A stretch of DNA of 64,000 nt from Cokeromyces recurvatus. Lineage: Eukaryota; Mucoromycota; Mucoromycetes; Mucorales; Mucoraceae. Shown in pieces: positions 24,916-38,648 of this stretch (position 1 is its first letter; the number at the start of each line of letters is the position of its first letter). The stretch is taken from the NCBI RefSeq assembly GCF_025118155.1, contig NW_026251404.1, positions 496,001-560,000 of the forward strand, given 5' to 3'. The position numbers and the translations under genes are program-made. The notes beneath the pieces were generated by a model that was not told the origin of the DNA, ran no database searches, and saw only the letters and a program-made list of their open reading frames with translations.

Positions 24916-25414
24916 AAAAAAAAAAATGTGTATGCATTTATAATTTTATATCAACCAATTAAATTCATCCACAAAAAAAAAAAAAAAAAAAAAAAGAGTT
25001 CAATTCCATTTTTATCTTTTACTACTTCTTAGAGATGTTTATACTGAGTTTTAAATTAAATAACGGCTGTAACAAGTAAACCCTCTTAAAGTGTATTAAA
25101 CACATAATGCCTTCTTTTTTTTATTATTATTATTCATATTCATTATATACAAGCAGTATTTCGTAAAGTTCTTTTTATATATATATATATATAAGAAGCA
25201 TATTTTTATTTATCACTAAAAGACTAATGTTGTTTATAGAAAAAATAAAAACAAGCTCCTTTAATAAAGAAACTTGTACAACTTTTTATCTTTTTGTTTA
25301 AATTTTTTATTATTAATATTATAACCCATAAAAAGGCATTGTAAGTAACCTCTTCAATTATAAAGTTAAGTATTTGAACCTTACGCTTCTTTTTATTTAA
25401 TAGCTTTACATCTA
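24916..25414. other. Intergenic between formin and SEC16
   Basis: Same-strand gap with poly(A) (about 24973-24995), a TA repeat (25177-25192) and AT-rich sequence. It must hold the formin terminator and the SEC16 promoter; no specific element is identifiable. Confidence 0.5.
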
Positions 25415-28400
25415 ATGGCTTCTACTAAAGAAGAATCCAATGCCTCTTCATTATTCGGGGATTCAACGGGAGATGATCCTTTTAGTCAGTTGCAGCAACA
25501 AAGCACAATCTCGGAGGGGCCTACAAAGCAAGTCAATGAAGAGAAGGATTCTTCTGTCAAAGAACAATCTAAACCTGTAGTCGGTGATGTCTCTACCTTA
25601 TTTAGTAATAATGAAGTAAGTAATGCGGACATCTTTTTTTCATCTAATAATCCTACATCTCAATCCGTCAATCCGCCATCAACTTCAAACGCGTCGTTAG
25701 CTGCAGCATTTTTCGAGCAGCCTCAGCCTTCAGATTCTTTCTTTGATAATTTAGGTCAGAATCAGACTTCATCTTTAACGCAGCCATTCAATTATGAACA
25801 AAACCAACAACAACAACAACAAGAAGCCATTTCTAATGTTTCTTTAACTCATGCGTATGATCCTAATGCTTATGCCTCTTACGACTATAATCAACAAGAG
25901 CAAATTCAAGGCCAGGAACAACAACCATATGATCAATCTCAATGGATTCAATTTGATCCCAATGTGCATTATTATTATGATGAACAAGGTCAAGTTCATT
26001 ATTATGATCCTAATACAAACCAAGAATATGATATGAGCCAATTTGAATACAATCAACAAGGTCAGAGTTATGAATATCAATATGATCCTCAGTATGCAGA
26101 ATATTATAATCAACAAAGCTATGATCCTAATATGTATACAACTACAAATGATAACTCCGGTATTTATGACAACCAACAAACATATATTCCAGCTCAAGCT
26201 AATTATAATACAAATGCATATACTCCTGCGCAACAATCTGCAGATGCCAGTCAAAGTTATTATGAACCCGCTCAGCATACTTCAACAATTCTCAATTCAT
26301 CTAAGGAAGTTCAAGAACAAAGCTATCATCCTCAGGAGTATGTCTCTACTACTACAAATAATGTAGCTGAAGTACCCGCTCAAGTTCAATCCGAGCAAAC
26401 AATTGATACACAAAGTTATTCACCTGAACAACAGGATCAATATAGTATTCAAAACTATGTTTCTGCTGAATACAATGAACAACAACAAGAATATAGTTAT
26501 CAAACCCAAAAGTTACCGGCTAATAATGCCTCGTTAACTGCTAATTTACAACCACAGGGTCAGCTTGAACAAGATCAGTATGTTCCTGTAGATTATAATA
26601 ATACTGCTGTTCAACAAGATTATTCACAATTTCAAACTGAATTTGAGGAAGAAGTATTGCAGCCATCAGCCTCTCAGCCTCCTCTTTCTATGACAAGTTT
26701 TAAATCTTCCTCAACTGCTCCCCCCAAAAATGATATTTCTTCCTTACCAAACTCAACTCCAATAGAAGAAGCAACTCAAAGAGGCTCATATGACGCAAAT
26801 TCAGTAAACTTAGAACAACAACAAGAGCATTCATCTAAACAAACAGAAAATATGGATGATTTAGATGATCTTGTATTGGGTAAGTCTGACAATCAGCAAC
26901 GTTCATCAGACAATTTGATGACTATGGATAACTATGCAACTCATGCATATGAAGAGAATCAAACCATGGAGCAAAATACAGGAACAGATGGTGAAACTGA
27001 TTTCTCTTCACAGTATAACAATCAAAAGATGCCACAACTACATATGCAAATGGAGCCTATTATTTTTTCCAACGAATTACCATCTGAAGTTGGATCAGAT
27101 GCTCCTGGTGAGCCTAAGCAAGAGCAAGCTCAAATGGACGAAACTCAGCAACAGGGAGATCATACAGCTGATAAACCTGACAAAAATGATGAGAAACAGC
27201 TTACTAATAAACAAACTGAACCTGATCATACAGAACACCCAGTTGAATCGTACTTGTCGTATGAAACTGAACAAATAATGTATGAACAGAATAATTATGA
27301 ACCTAATCAAGCCAGTTCTTATCAACTTGAGCAAACTAATAATTATGAGCCTGAACAATTGATTTCTTTAGAGCCTCATAGTACCACTTTACAATATGAT
27401 CAAGCTACGGGTAATGAGGCTTATCAACCAAATCAATATGTACCTGAACAAACAACCCAAGAAAATACGGTTGGTGCTCAACCCCTTTTGGCTAATTATG
27501 AGCCCGAACAAAATCAATCATATGGGTCTTACGAAACTGGTCATAATATGCTTGAACAAATAACTAGCTATACACCACAGCAAGAGGCAGACTATAAACC
27601 TGAGCAACAATTAAATAATTATGAGCCTCAGCAAGTAAAGTCTGCTCCCTCTGATCCTATCTCATCCTTTGATATGCCTAATTATAGCACACCTCAAGAA
27701 CAACAGCAACGTGTTCTTTCTCCTCCTCCTCGTACAGGTTCTGCTAAAGCTATGGTATCTCCTCCACCTATTCAATCTTTCTATCAACCACAGCGTTCAA
27801 ACAGTGTCGCCGAATCTGAACAGCGTCGACACAGTGGTGTATCTTTTCCAGGATATAATTATAATAACCAATTCCCAATTGAACGCTCAGCTACTGTACC
27901 ACCTCCTATTGTCGATCGCATCGTTTCACCTCGTCCTCAACTTATTCCTTGTCCTGATCCTAAGTGTGAAGGTGAAAACAAGCCTAAGGCTAAATTTTGT
28001 TGTGAATGCGGTCGACCTTTAGCAAGCCTTTCACGATCAACAACTCCATCTAGTAACTTATTTACTGGCAATTTTGGTGTCGAACCTTTTAATCCTATCT
28101 CTTCTTCTTTTGACATGGTAACTGAGCAAGTTCAGCGTAGTGCCTTGGATGATAAGAAGGATGCAATGGTTCAGAAATTAAAGGACTTTATGGATGCTTC
28201 TGTTGTAATTCATAATACTAGAGATGTAGAAGAAAAGCGTAAATATGCTTTAGCATATATTGAAGGACGTTTAAACAAGTTTGATGATGACAGTAAAGAA
28301 TTATTGTGGCGTCTAGTTAAATTAATGTTGGAACATCATGAGCATAATTTGGGTGATGGGTAAACAAACAAACAAACAAAAAAAAAAGGATGACTTTACT

Positions 28401-28803
28401 AATTTGAGTATCATTCTATAGTGGAGAATTAGACAAGTCTATTATGAATTTAATTTCAAGCCAAGACGCTTTATCATCAAATACAAACTTAGATAAATTA
28501 GAAAACTTTTTGGTTAATGGAGATAGAGAAGGAGCATGTCGTTTTGCTTCGGAGCAGGACATGTGGGGTCATGCGCTAATTATTGCATCTAGTGTTGAAG
28601 GTAATCTCTTCAAAGATATTGTATCTCAATTTATAAGTCGTGAGCTATTTTCTTCTACGACTGAATTGATACCTCAAATTACGGACAATAAGAAAGCATT
28701 GCGTATGCTATATTCTGTTTTCAATGGTGCAGGTGCAGATGCAGGCAAGTTTTTTTTAAAAAAAAAATTTAAAGAGGTTAACAAATGGAGGGGAACAGAG
28801 GCT

Positions 28804-28845
<42 letters not shown>

Positions 28846-30676
28846 TTACTGCATTTGTAAAACAAAGCGGAGATGAAGAACCTGTTTATTCAGAAGAGAC
28901 TTTGAAAGGTTGGAAACATGCTTTGGCTCTTATATTGGCAAATCGATCTTCAAATGATCAAGAAGCTATTTATGGGTTGGGTGATAAATTGAAGCAACAA
29001 GGAACAATGAATAACGAAGCCCGTTTATGGTATATTTTTATTTTTTTATGTTTTATTATATAATATTAATTTTTTTTGTTTGTTTGTATAGTTATATGCT
29101 ATCACCTAATCAATTGAGTGATACTGATAAAGATAACAAAATTGTTGGTGATGATATATATACAGATTTAGATTCATTATACCTTGCAGAGTTTTATGAA
29201 TTTGTAACAAATGCTAGTATTCAACAGAATTTTAAGTTAATGCTCGCATGGTGGTTGACCGAATTAGGTTTTACACAAGAATCACAATACTATTGTGACT
29301 CTATTGTCAGCACACTTCGAAACAATTCTGACTATGTACCGCATTTAGAAAATTTGAAAAAGTTAGGTGAACTATGTCCTATGTCAAATGAAAGGTAAAG
29401 AAAAAAAAAGTTTTTGTGCAAAACATAATCTTTATTGTTTATTTTCCTTTTTCTAGTGATAATGTTACATCTTTATTAACTAAACAGAATTTTGATACTT
29501 TGATTGGTTCTATTGAAGAGAAAATGACCTTCCCAACTTATACTACTGGTTATGGTTATAGTGACCAGACCAATGATAAAGGTAAGTATTGCATAGGTTA
29601 ATTACATCTTCACATGTTTCTTTAACATTTTTTTTTTTAGTACCTGAGAATGATTATGGATATGGCAACAGTTACACGGTATCTGCTGATACTATTCCCC
29701 ACGCCGTTACTTCACCTTTTGCACAACAAGCTAAAGGTATTCGATCACCTTTCCAAGAGAACTCAAATGGCCCTATTCAGCCTATTAAATCACCTTTTCA
29801 ATCAAATATACATCCTATTTCGTCACCATTAAGTAACACCCAACAATTTGTTGGAGCTTCTGCTCAAACTAATGGCGACGAGAATGGTGGTGCATGGTGG
29901 GATTCGAATCATGTCCAAACAAATACTTTTAATAATCAATATCAGCCATATGAACCTCAAGCAAATAGCACGACAACAGATTATCAACCTAATGCATATA
30001 TGCCTCCTACAGAAAATGCAGTTGAAACAAATGGATCTAAACCTTCATGGGATGAAGATGATGATTTGGGCTTTGGTAACAACAGTAATAAAAAGGCATC
30101 TACTACTACTACTACTACTACAGAAATAACAGATAATGATAAAAAGGAAACTGAAACTAAAGAAGAAAAGCAGGATGAAACGACTGCAAAGAAAGAAAAG
30201 GAACGCCATGGATGGGGTCTCTTTTCATTATTTGGTAGAAAAGATAAAGAGCCAACAGAAGAAAAGAAAGCAATTAAAGCTAATTTGGGTGAAGAAAATA
30301 CATTTTATTATGATGAAAAAGAAAAACGTTGGGTTAACAAACTTGTAAAGTGAAATATTTATGTATATACATATATATAATAGCATACTAATTATTATTA
30401 TTTTTTTTATTTATTTATTAGAATGATTCAAAGCCTGCAGCAGCTACACTTCCTCCCCCACCAAAGGCTTCGACACCTCAACCAACAACAATGACGCCTC
30501 CAGTTGGCAGCAGTAGCTTAAAGCCAAACTCTATGCCTCCTCGTATTAATTCTGCACCTCCTATAGGTGCTGTTAGTAGTGGACCACCTAACACGCCTCC
30601 TACTGCTAGAAGAGCAGGTGCTGGTAGAAAACCAATGCGCTCTCGTTATGTAGATGTTCTCAACACTCAAAATTAA
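25415..30676 (+). CDS. SEC16: COPII assembly scaffold Sec16
   Basis: Peripheral ER protein that organises ER exit sites and COPII coats. Seven exons: 25415-28359, 28422-28744, 28846-29029, 29092-29394, 29457-29581, 29641-30344, 30422-30676, about 1612 residues. The first 840 residues are Q/Y/N/E-rich and disordered, with repeated YEPEQ-like units. A zinc-ribbon-like CPDPKCEGENK ... CCECGRP lies at about 845-870. The central conserved (ACE1/Sec16) domain, about 905-1290, has DMWGHALIIASS, WKHALALILANR and LMLAWWLTELGF. The C-terminus has RHGWGLFSLFGRKDKE, the family motif FYYDEKEKRWVNK, a Pro-rich stretch and RSRYVDVLN, the expected COPII-contacting tail. Intron 2 uses a GC donor (CAG|GCAAGT) in the best model. 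It converges with the SWI3 gene, 168 bp away. Confidence 0.95.
28806..28843 (+). repeat. 38-base T tract serving as polypyrimidine tract of SEC16 intron 2
   Basis: The T run ends directly at the TTTAG acceptor (28841-28845), so it is the polypyrimidine tract of the intron. The same intron carries a T8A10 block just after its GC donor. Confidence 0.85.
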
Positions 30677-30844
30677 TCTTTTTTTTTTTTCCATAATAAA
30701 TTTTTCTTTAGTTATCATTTCCCCCCCACACACACACACACATACTTACATTATGAATAATGCTTTTATATTACATATAAACACGTAAAGAGAGATATAT
30801 TTATTAAAATTATGCTATATAAACAAGAAATGATTCAGATTTGA

Positions 30845-32697
30845 CTAAAGAGATAAAACAGTAAGGGGTTCCTTTTCTCCTTCATCCATTGCAGAGGTAG
30901 GATGAGATAAACTAGCTTCATCTAAAGTAGATAAATCAACCACATGATAATCTTCCTTAAAGAGTGTATTCTGCATAAGTTGTTGTAATTGTTGAGGGTT
31001 CCAACCCTCTTCTATAGCTTTTTCAATACCACCTCTTTGATTAATTTCTTCTTGTAGCAATAATTCAGATTTCTTTACAGCTAAACGATAAGCAAAGATC
31101 TCTTTACGTTGTTGAGCAATCAATTCTAGTTCATTTTCTAGAACAGCTTCCAACTCCTCAAAATAATTCATCTTGATTTCTAATTTTTTTACTTCAACAT
31201 CAATCACCGAATGGACCAATCTACGAATCTCACGTTCTTCGATGCCCGATAATGATTTCGCTTTAGCTGCAGCTGATCCCAAAGCGACAGCAGCAGCTTT
31301 CTCGATGGCAGTATCTGGTTTCTTCGTTTCTTCTATTTCCATGTCATTTTCTTCTTCATTCTGTTGTGTCTTATTGTTCGTTTGTTCTTGACAAGCAATT
31401 GCAGCAGAGGCAGCAGCAGAAGCCACTTTAGGATCAATAGCTGAAGCCAAGAAGGCTAAGACGGACATGACAGGATTATCGGCTTGTGAAAAGGGTGTAC
31501 GTTTATGTTCTAATACTTTGTGATATTCATCATTATCATGGTAAGGTTCTTCAATAGGCATTTGTAAAAAATGAAAGATGCACTGTTCTCTTGTCTTTTT
31601 TCCTACATATTCTGCAATCGTGTTCCAATCGTCATCATATAATTCGATAGCTTCTAATAATAATAAAGTTTCTTCATCTGTCCATTCTGCTTCTTCATCA
31701 TCATCATGTTTATAAGGAGATACTTCATAACGAATAAAGTCACTGCTGAAACTAGTAATAGGGAAACGACCCTCTTTATAACAAAGAGGACATAAATCCA
31801 TATTTTTGATCTTGAGATTATGATAGCGCTCACGAGAGCATTCAGCACCACAAGTGTTACAAAAATACTGTTTCATTTCTTTTCCAGCGATGGATTCAAA
31901 CACTTTTTGCCGTAATTCAACATTCATTGCTGGCTTTGTTGTTGTTGTTGTTGTTGACGAGTTATCAGTAGCGACAATAGGTTTAATGCTTGGTTTAAAT
32001 GGTACAAGACCACGAGGTGTATCTGCTGTTACTCTAAAATGACCTGTAAATGGTGGACCTACAGGTGTTGGGAAAGTCGAAGGATCACACTAATATAGAT
32101 GAATTGCATTGTCAATTTTTACATGCATATAAATTTTCATTTTGTCTAAACAATATATATATATGTATATACCTCATAGTTAATTAAACCCCATTGCTCT
32201 AAAAAGGCATGAACTCTCATGATAGCACATACATCACCAGCTAAATTACGTCTACATGCTGTAACAGCTAAATATTCTTTTGGATTAAGTCTATAAGTAT
32301 TGATCATAAAATCACGATAATCTCGATAAATCACTGCAGTTTTTGAAAGATTATTATTTGTAAAAAATTCAGGTAATGAAACGCGTTCAATATCGTGAAT
32401 TGTATTCATATCAAACCAAGAAGCATATTTGGGTATTATCACTTTTTGAGTTTGATCAGCAAGGTATTTACGTGCTTCTAGATCTGTTATAGAAGGTGTA
32501 TCTTCTACATTATCTTTTGATTTCTTTTCAATTTCTTCTTTTTCTTCTAATTTTGTTTCATTTGAAGTTGATTCTTTTTTTAATTGATCATCCATGATTG
32601 TATCATTATCAACATTCTGATTTTCTTGTGTTTGTTGTTTTTCGGAAGATGAAATATCCATTGGTGTTGATTTAGTAATATCTGTTGATTCTTCCAT
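30845..32697 (-). CDS. SWI/SNF-RSC complex subunit, SWI3/RSC8 (SMARCC) family
   Basis: Core scaffold subunit of SWI/SNF or RSC chromatin remodellers. Two exons, 32173-32697 and 30845-32089, give about 589 residues. The start is the ATG at 32697 (MEESTD); the longer frame to 32730 begins with GTG and is not used. SWIRM domain, about residues 85-175: [20 protein letters not shown] and [22 protein letters not shown]-type zinc finger ([15 protein letters not shown] ... LCPLC) precedes the SANT domain ([39 protein letters not shown]). The C-terminal coiled coil ([19 protein letters not shown]) mediates dimerisation. The N-terminus is acidic and disordered. Assignment to SWI3 or RSC8 specifically is not possible from sequence alone. 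Confidence 0.94.
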
Positions 32698-32731
32698 TAT
32701 GTTAACATGTATTTTGTTTCTTTTTTCCACA

Positions 32732-32762
<31 letters not shown>

Positions 32763-35387
32763 GAAAAGGAATTTAATGTCGGAGCTTTAATATGTGACGC
32801 ATTATTCACCAAGGCGCGCTTATGGAGGGAAGAAATTCTGAAACGATCACCCTAATATGCCACATGTAAAGCATAACGAAAACATGAAAATACGAATAAC
32901 AACTAAACTAAATTTTTATTTAAAATAAAGCAAAAGTAAAGTGAGTGAATAAAAGGCTTTTTATATATCTGTAACAATGAGAGTTTTCTTATATTTTATT
33001 TTATTTTCGAACAAAACAATAAGGTCAGACATACTACATGTGTTTGAATATAAAAATATGTTGAAGATCTGTGTTATCTCAGATTAATTTTGACAATTAA
33101 AATTAAAAAACGTGTTTGTGTGTCGATCATAAAAGTTGAATATAATTTAAATATACAGTAATTTATTATTCTTTAATTTTAACTACAGTAAATAAGGTAT
33201 ATAACTTGAGTATATTTTTGTACATACGAGGGCAACTAAAAAAAAAAAACACGAGCTATAATATAGTTTATCCTTTCTCCGTAACTGTAGAATATGTTTA
33301 TTAACTTGACAAGGTTGACAAATATAGCTTAATAAATCGTGTCTTGTGTATATATTAATCTAAAATTACAGACATATTGAATCCTACCAAGTTTTTTTAT
33401 AGACATGTATGAATATTTGAATAATAAATCTGTCTGTAAAAGCTTTTAAATTGTTTAGGATATGCTATTTATATATTTAAATTAATAACTGCTAAAATAC
33501 AAATGATATACCCTTATTTGACCAGATATGATGACACGTCATTAGATTATACGAAATTAATCAATATACTTACCAAGTATCTAGTTTTAATCGTCCTAGA
33601 AGTCAATTTCATATATCAAGTCGCATATTATATCACGTCTGACTATAGTGTATATGATATTTCAATTTTTAAATATTACGTGTGTGTATGTGTTTATGAT
33701 AAACTTTGTTATTACTTGTTATGACTTTTTTTTTTTTTTTTACATAACAATCTATCATTACTACCAACCAAATATTATAGTACATTTTGCCCTCCCCCTC
33801 CCCTTATATCATTCCCCCATGAGGCAGAAAAAGGGACTTTTATTCGTACCTATTAATCAAACTGTCAGTTTAACCATTTTCATCACGATACGGGCCAATA
33901 CGAAGTCGGTACCATTGTACTTATTCTTCATAATATACAGTAGTTATGGTGGTTAATTAGCTATTAGGAATCAATACCTAGAGAATTAATTCATTATAAC
34001 TCAAGCCAAATAGAGGAGTTAACTAAAGGGAGGGATAGAGCTTATAAATGTGTGTATTTCCTCCTTAGAGCTCAACCCAATTAAGTAATTTTGTGCATTC
34101 GTTAAAAGGTAAAACGAAGCATTATAAGCTAAGGGAACACTGAGACTTTTGACTAACATTACCTACCAAATACTTATTCAGCACTTGTAAAATAGTATTC
34201 AATATCAATAATAATAATGTCAATGAGACTTTATCAACAATGAACCAAATTAATATAATAGATGTCTACAAACCAAATTTCGACAAGCTAATCTCCTCTC
34301 ATCTCTATACACCAACCATCTGTTTACAGCCAGAGTATGACTTAACTATTAATACATTTAACACAAAAACATATAAAATTCGCTCAAAGACTGTCAAAAT
34401 AGTGACTCCCTCCCTCCCTCCCTTCTCACTGTATATTGCGTGGTCATCTTCTATAAAAGAGATACTGTATCATACCAAACTCCTTACTATGAAAGAAAGT
34501 ATCAGCACATTATAAGCTCAATTTATTCGTTTTTCTAGTAGATACACGATCTGTAAAGCAAATATCTTATCTTCAGCGATGAAGAAATTACTCACAATGG
34601 TATCAACTTTATAAAATATCTCTTTTATCGAAAGTTTTAGTATACATCTTTTTTTTTAAATATATATATATATATATATAAATATATGATCCATGCTCCT
34701 TTATGATAACTTAAATAAAAGGTATGCTGCTCTTTATTCCGAAATATGTGCCTGACTTGACTGTCTGTGGTAATATGTTACTAATAGGTCTTATCCTTTG
34801 ATTACCTATAGAAAGACTTCTACCACACTATTAGCTTCTCTATGGCTCTCTAAATGTTCTATATTACATGAGATAGATTATTAGGCTAACAGTCCTATTC
34901 ATCCTTCTCTCCCCAAACTAGGTCCACTCCTGATAGACTCTAACTACTCGTATCCTGTTCCTTCCTTTCTTTAACTTAATCTCTCATTTTCCTCTTTTCT
35001 TTCCTTTCCCTTTTTTTTTTTTTTTTTTTTTTTTTTGAATTGACTAGGACAATTCATGAATCGTTTAAGCTACGCGTCAATTGGTCACTTTATTTATTTA
35101 TTATTATTATTATTACAACTGTTGTAAAATATATAAACTACTAAGATTATTAAAAAAAAATACTTTATTCATTTTTATTTCGCATGAAAATAGTCAATAG
35201 ACATAAATAGTATGAGCCAACAATAGCGGTAAAGTTGTGTGCCAAAGGACTTTAGGCAGCTGAGTGAAAAAAAAAATAATACTTGTAATACAATTTTCTA
35301 TAAATAAAAGTTGACCTTTATTTTAAATTGCTTGTAAATCGTCTATAACATTCAATCTTACTCACATTGTAGTCATTATCTAATTTT

Positions 35388-35427
<40 letters not shown>

Positions 35428-35711
35428 GTTCCGGTACAAACATGCATGTGCTACAATAATTAGAAATCTTATTTTAGAAGAAGTTCAAAGAAAAATAAAA
35501 AAAAGTCGAGATTACTTTTTTTTTGGGGGGGAGAGAAAGAGAGAGAGAAGGAAGGAGAGGGGGAGCAAAGAAGAGTATGATATTCTACACAGAAACGGCG
35601 ATCATGTTGTTGATTTCCGAAACAAACATATAAATATCAAGTTCTTTTTTTTTTTTATTTTATTTTATTCTTTTTTTTTTTTTTTACTTTATTTTCACTT
35701 TATCTATTATT
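32698..35711. other. Gene-poor intergenic stretch
   Basis: Three kb with no supported gene. It has A tracts right of the SWI3 start (32731-32762; T-rich on the coding strand, probably promoter), a TA run (34660-34680), CT-rich stretches near 34950-35010 ending in a long T run, a 36-base T tract (35390-35425) and GA-rich sequence (35525-35565). Open frames at 33503-33956 and 34240-34515 look random. Confidence 0.5.
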
Positions 35712-36002
35712 ATGTTTCAATTTATAAATGATTGGAAGCGTAAGCGTGGCAGTAGCGTTAATTCAACTCATGTTCCTACTTGTAAAGATTCACTAAGACA
35801 CGAAGAAGAAATTACCTCAAATGAAGCCACAACAACTAATGTATTGATGTGTCGAAGTTCTTCTATGGATTCTGATAATAAATCATTTGCTTCTATATCA
35901 AGCATCATGGATTGGAATCAACCAAAGGACTCATTTACATTTAAAGACGATTATGTATCATTTCCAAGTCTTGAACCTGAAGTTTCTTGTTCTACTAATT
36001 AA
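35712..36002 (+). CDS. Small unknown protein, 96 aa
   Basis: Intronless frame from ATG to TAA. I do not recognise the protein. It starts MFQFINDWKRKRGSSVNSTH (a basic WKRKR patch), then is Ser/Thr/Asp-rich with CRSSSMDSDN and a C-terminal aromatic-acidic part (SFTFKDDYVSFPS). No membrane segment or known domain. Support for coding: ordinary amino acid composition unlike the surrounding AT-rich noise, and a strong T-tract leader (35642-35690) directly before the ATG, as in real genes of this window. The lack of homology leaves it uncertain. Confidence 0.5.
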   Translation: MFQFINDWKRKRGSSVNSTHVPTCKDSLRHEEEITSNEATTTNVLMCRSSSMDSDNKSFASISSIMDWNQPKDSFTFKDDYVSFPSLEPEVSCSTN

Positions 36003-38648
36003 ATTAATAATATACCAAATACACACACATACACTACACTACACTACACTACAAGCTATTCCTGCATTTTCTTCTTTCTTGTAAATATCTACTATAATTA
36101 CATGCATACAACAAGTATAATAATAATAATAATAATTCATCTCTTCTATGTTAAATACATTATGAATATATACTTTCTTTTTATATATTTACATATGAAA
36201 AAACAAAACAAAACCTTACCCTTATGTATGATAAATAAACTTGCGCACTGACTCTTTATTTTATTTTTTATTTCATTTTTTTTTTTTACACAAACTTAAT
36301 CACGTTAGAGAGGGAAAAATCAGCTAACTTTATTAGCTTTACTGTTCGGAGGGTGTGTGTGTGTGTGTGTGTGTGTGTGGAAAGTGCATAAACTTATATC
36401 GCCATAGTAAATAATTTACTTTTGAATCTTTGCTTTGCTTTGCTTTTATTATAGTACAACAATTGAATCAATCACTTTATTTTTATAGTCAAGCTGAATT
36501 GAAGAGCGATTATTTTCAAGTTATAGATTAGCCAAAAGACTATCTATGTTGTTATCGCAATCCTATTTATCAAAAAAAAAATGCATAAGCTCTTCTTCTT
36601 CTATCTAACAATGAGCATAAACAATCTTATTATATTAAATATATATGAATAAATATTATTTTGTATGTGTAAAATGAAAGATATTTGTCGATGGCTCTAG
36701 TATGCTTATGTAATAGTATCTATATAATTAATACATTTGTCTTTCTCGGGACTGATAGTAGTCAAAAGATACCTATCATTTATTGAATATTCTAAAATTA
36801 GGAAAGGTGAATGGATCGAATAGCTTGAGATGTCTATATCACATAAAGAAGGAGGTCATTTTTATTTTATTTGTCGTCACGTTATTTGAAAATAACTTTC
36901 ATGTATTTCATATTAAAGTAAATGACATGAATTGTGAAAAAAAAAAAGAAAGAAAAAAAAACATTGATATTTTAACTTCTTGACTAATAATGCCTCAACT
37001 GAAATGAGTCTAGAAATAGGATGTCAATTTTACTATTGATGAATGGAGTTTATGTTGTAGTAGTGAAAGCTGCTAAGAGTAGTTGAGATAGTGTTTGTTT
37101 GCTTAGATCTATCAGTAAATGCTTGAAAGGGTAATTGATGCAGTGCTTAACAAACTTATCTCTCTCTTTTCAAGGTTAAATAGATAAGCTTCTTCATGTC
37201 TAAAGTTGCCAAAGGAGAATATTGATTCGTTATAAATAATGAGCACTTTAATAAAGATAAACACTTTAAACATTTGTCTTAATATATGATATAGTGAAAG
37301 ATGACAGTGAGGCTTTTATAATAGTAATACTATGAATTGAATGTATTCTTATGCTTATGGCCTAGAAATCTGCAGTACATGAAAAGATAGTTGACATGAG
37401 TTAAGCTTTTATATGTATATCTAATATTTTTCCAAAAGGGGAGATAAATAAAGATAAGAAGAGTGAAAAAAAAAAATTAGCTGACTGTGTCATTGTAGTA
37501 TAATAATTTAAAGTGATGACTTTGATATTCCCCTTAATTCCGCATAAGAGTTACCTCATTTGATTATGACTGTCATATATTTTGCTCACTATAGCTGCTA
37601 TCGATACTGTCAACATGATATCCCGTAAATTTTATAAAGTTTCTAGAGATGAATTGTAAATTCAATAGGAAAAAAAAAAAAAAAAAAAAAGAAAAGGATA
37701 TACAGTCTATATATCACAAATAGGAACTTCAATTAATAAAAATGACGACTCATCAGTCAAGGAACCAAAAGGGAAATCAAAGTCTTTATATTTATTTGTC
37801 TTTTCAAAGAAAAAAAAAAGATGACAGTAATAATTTTTTTTTGAGTCTACTGGTTATGAATTGTGAGTAACTTTAATTAAAGCTTACTCTTAATGCAGCA
37901 AGCTATTTTCTATAAAAGCTTACTTTGTTATGAACAAATATAAGACATACCATGCAGTATACAAATAAATCATGTTCAACTTAACCCATAAAAATAATAG
38001 CTTTGTTGAAAAAAAAAAAAAAAGAAAAAAAAAAAGACAGTAATTTTAGATCTTTTCATTCCATTTACGTTTATTTTTGAAAACCCCTTATATTATATCA
38101 CATCGTGTTTGGCTTTTTTTCTTTTCTTTTCTTTTTTAAATCAGCTGAGAACGTATTTTGTATGATATTCTTTTAAAGGGTCTAGAACTGCTTATGATTT
38201 TTAAAAAAAAATTGTTTGGAAACAAAGATTACAGCCTTATAAATAGAACTTTAAAAGAAAAAAAATACAAATAGCCTGTAGAATGATAAGTTTTATTATT
38301 AAAGACTAGAGGTCGTTTAAATCATAAAGTTATCTACCAATGTATAATTCTAGTATATTGTAAAAGAAAAAAAAGGAGAAAAGCCTTTTAGTAAATCGAA
38401 TCTTAAACACTGCTAGGATTTGCAAGTAAACTCATGTCAGCAGTTTAATAGATATTATTCTAAAAGCGCGAAATTAGTAGAAAGCTATTTTAAATCTTAA
38501 AGAATGATGATTCAACAAACTGAGTTGGAAAAAAAAATGTGTCAATTCAACTAAAAGATAAGATTTCACTATTGAGAGATTGTATAAAAATGGATAATCC
38601 CCTTTCTTTTTTCTTTCCTTTTTTTTTTCTCAATTATTTATAATAACA
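36003..38648. other. Intergenic, microsatellites only
   Basis: No gene supported. Contains (ACACT)n near 36034-36054, (TAA)n at 36118-36136, a 26-base GT repeat at 36353-36378 and several A runs (37671-37690, 38009-38036). CT/T-rich sequence at 38600-38632 precedes the next small ORF. Confidence 0.5.

Noticed and set aside
25844..26278. Long frames opposite to or overlapping SEC16, TRM4 and formin (for example 25844-26278 minus, 42439-42759 minus)
   Set aside because: They are shadows of repetitive coding sequence; their products are hydrophobic or low complexity and match nothing.
32698..32730. Longer N-terminus of the SWI3-like protein starting at 32730
   Set aside because: The codon there is GTG; the first ATG in frame is at 32697.
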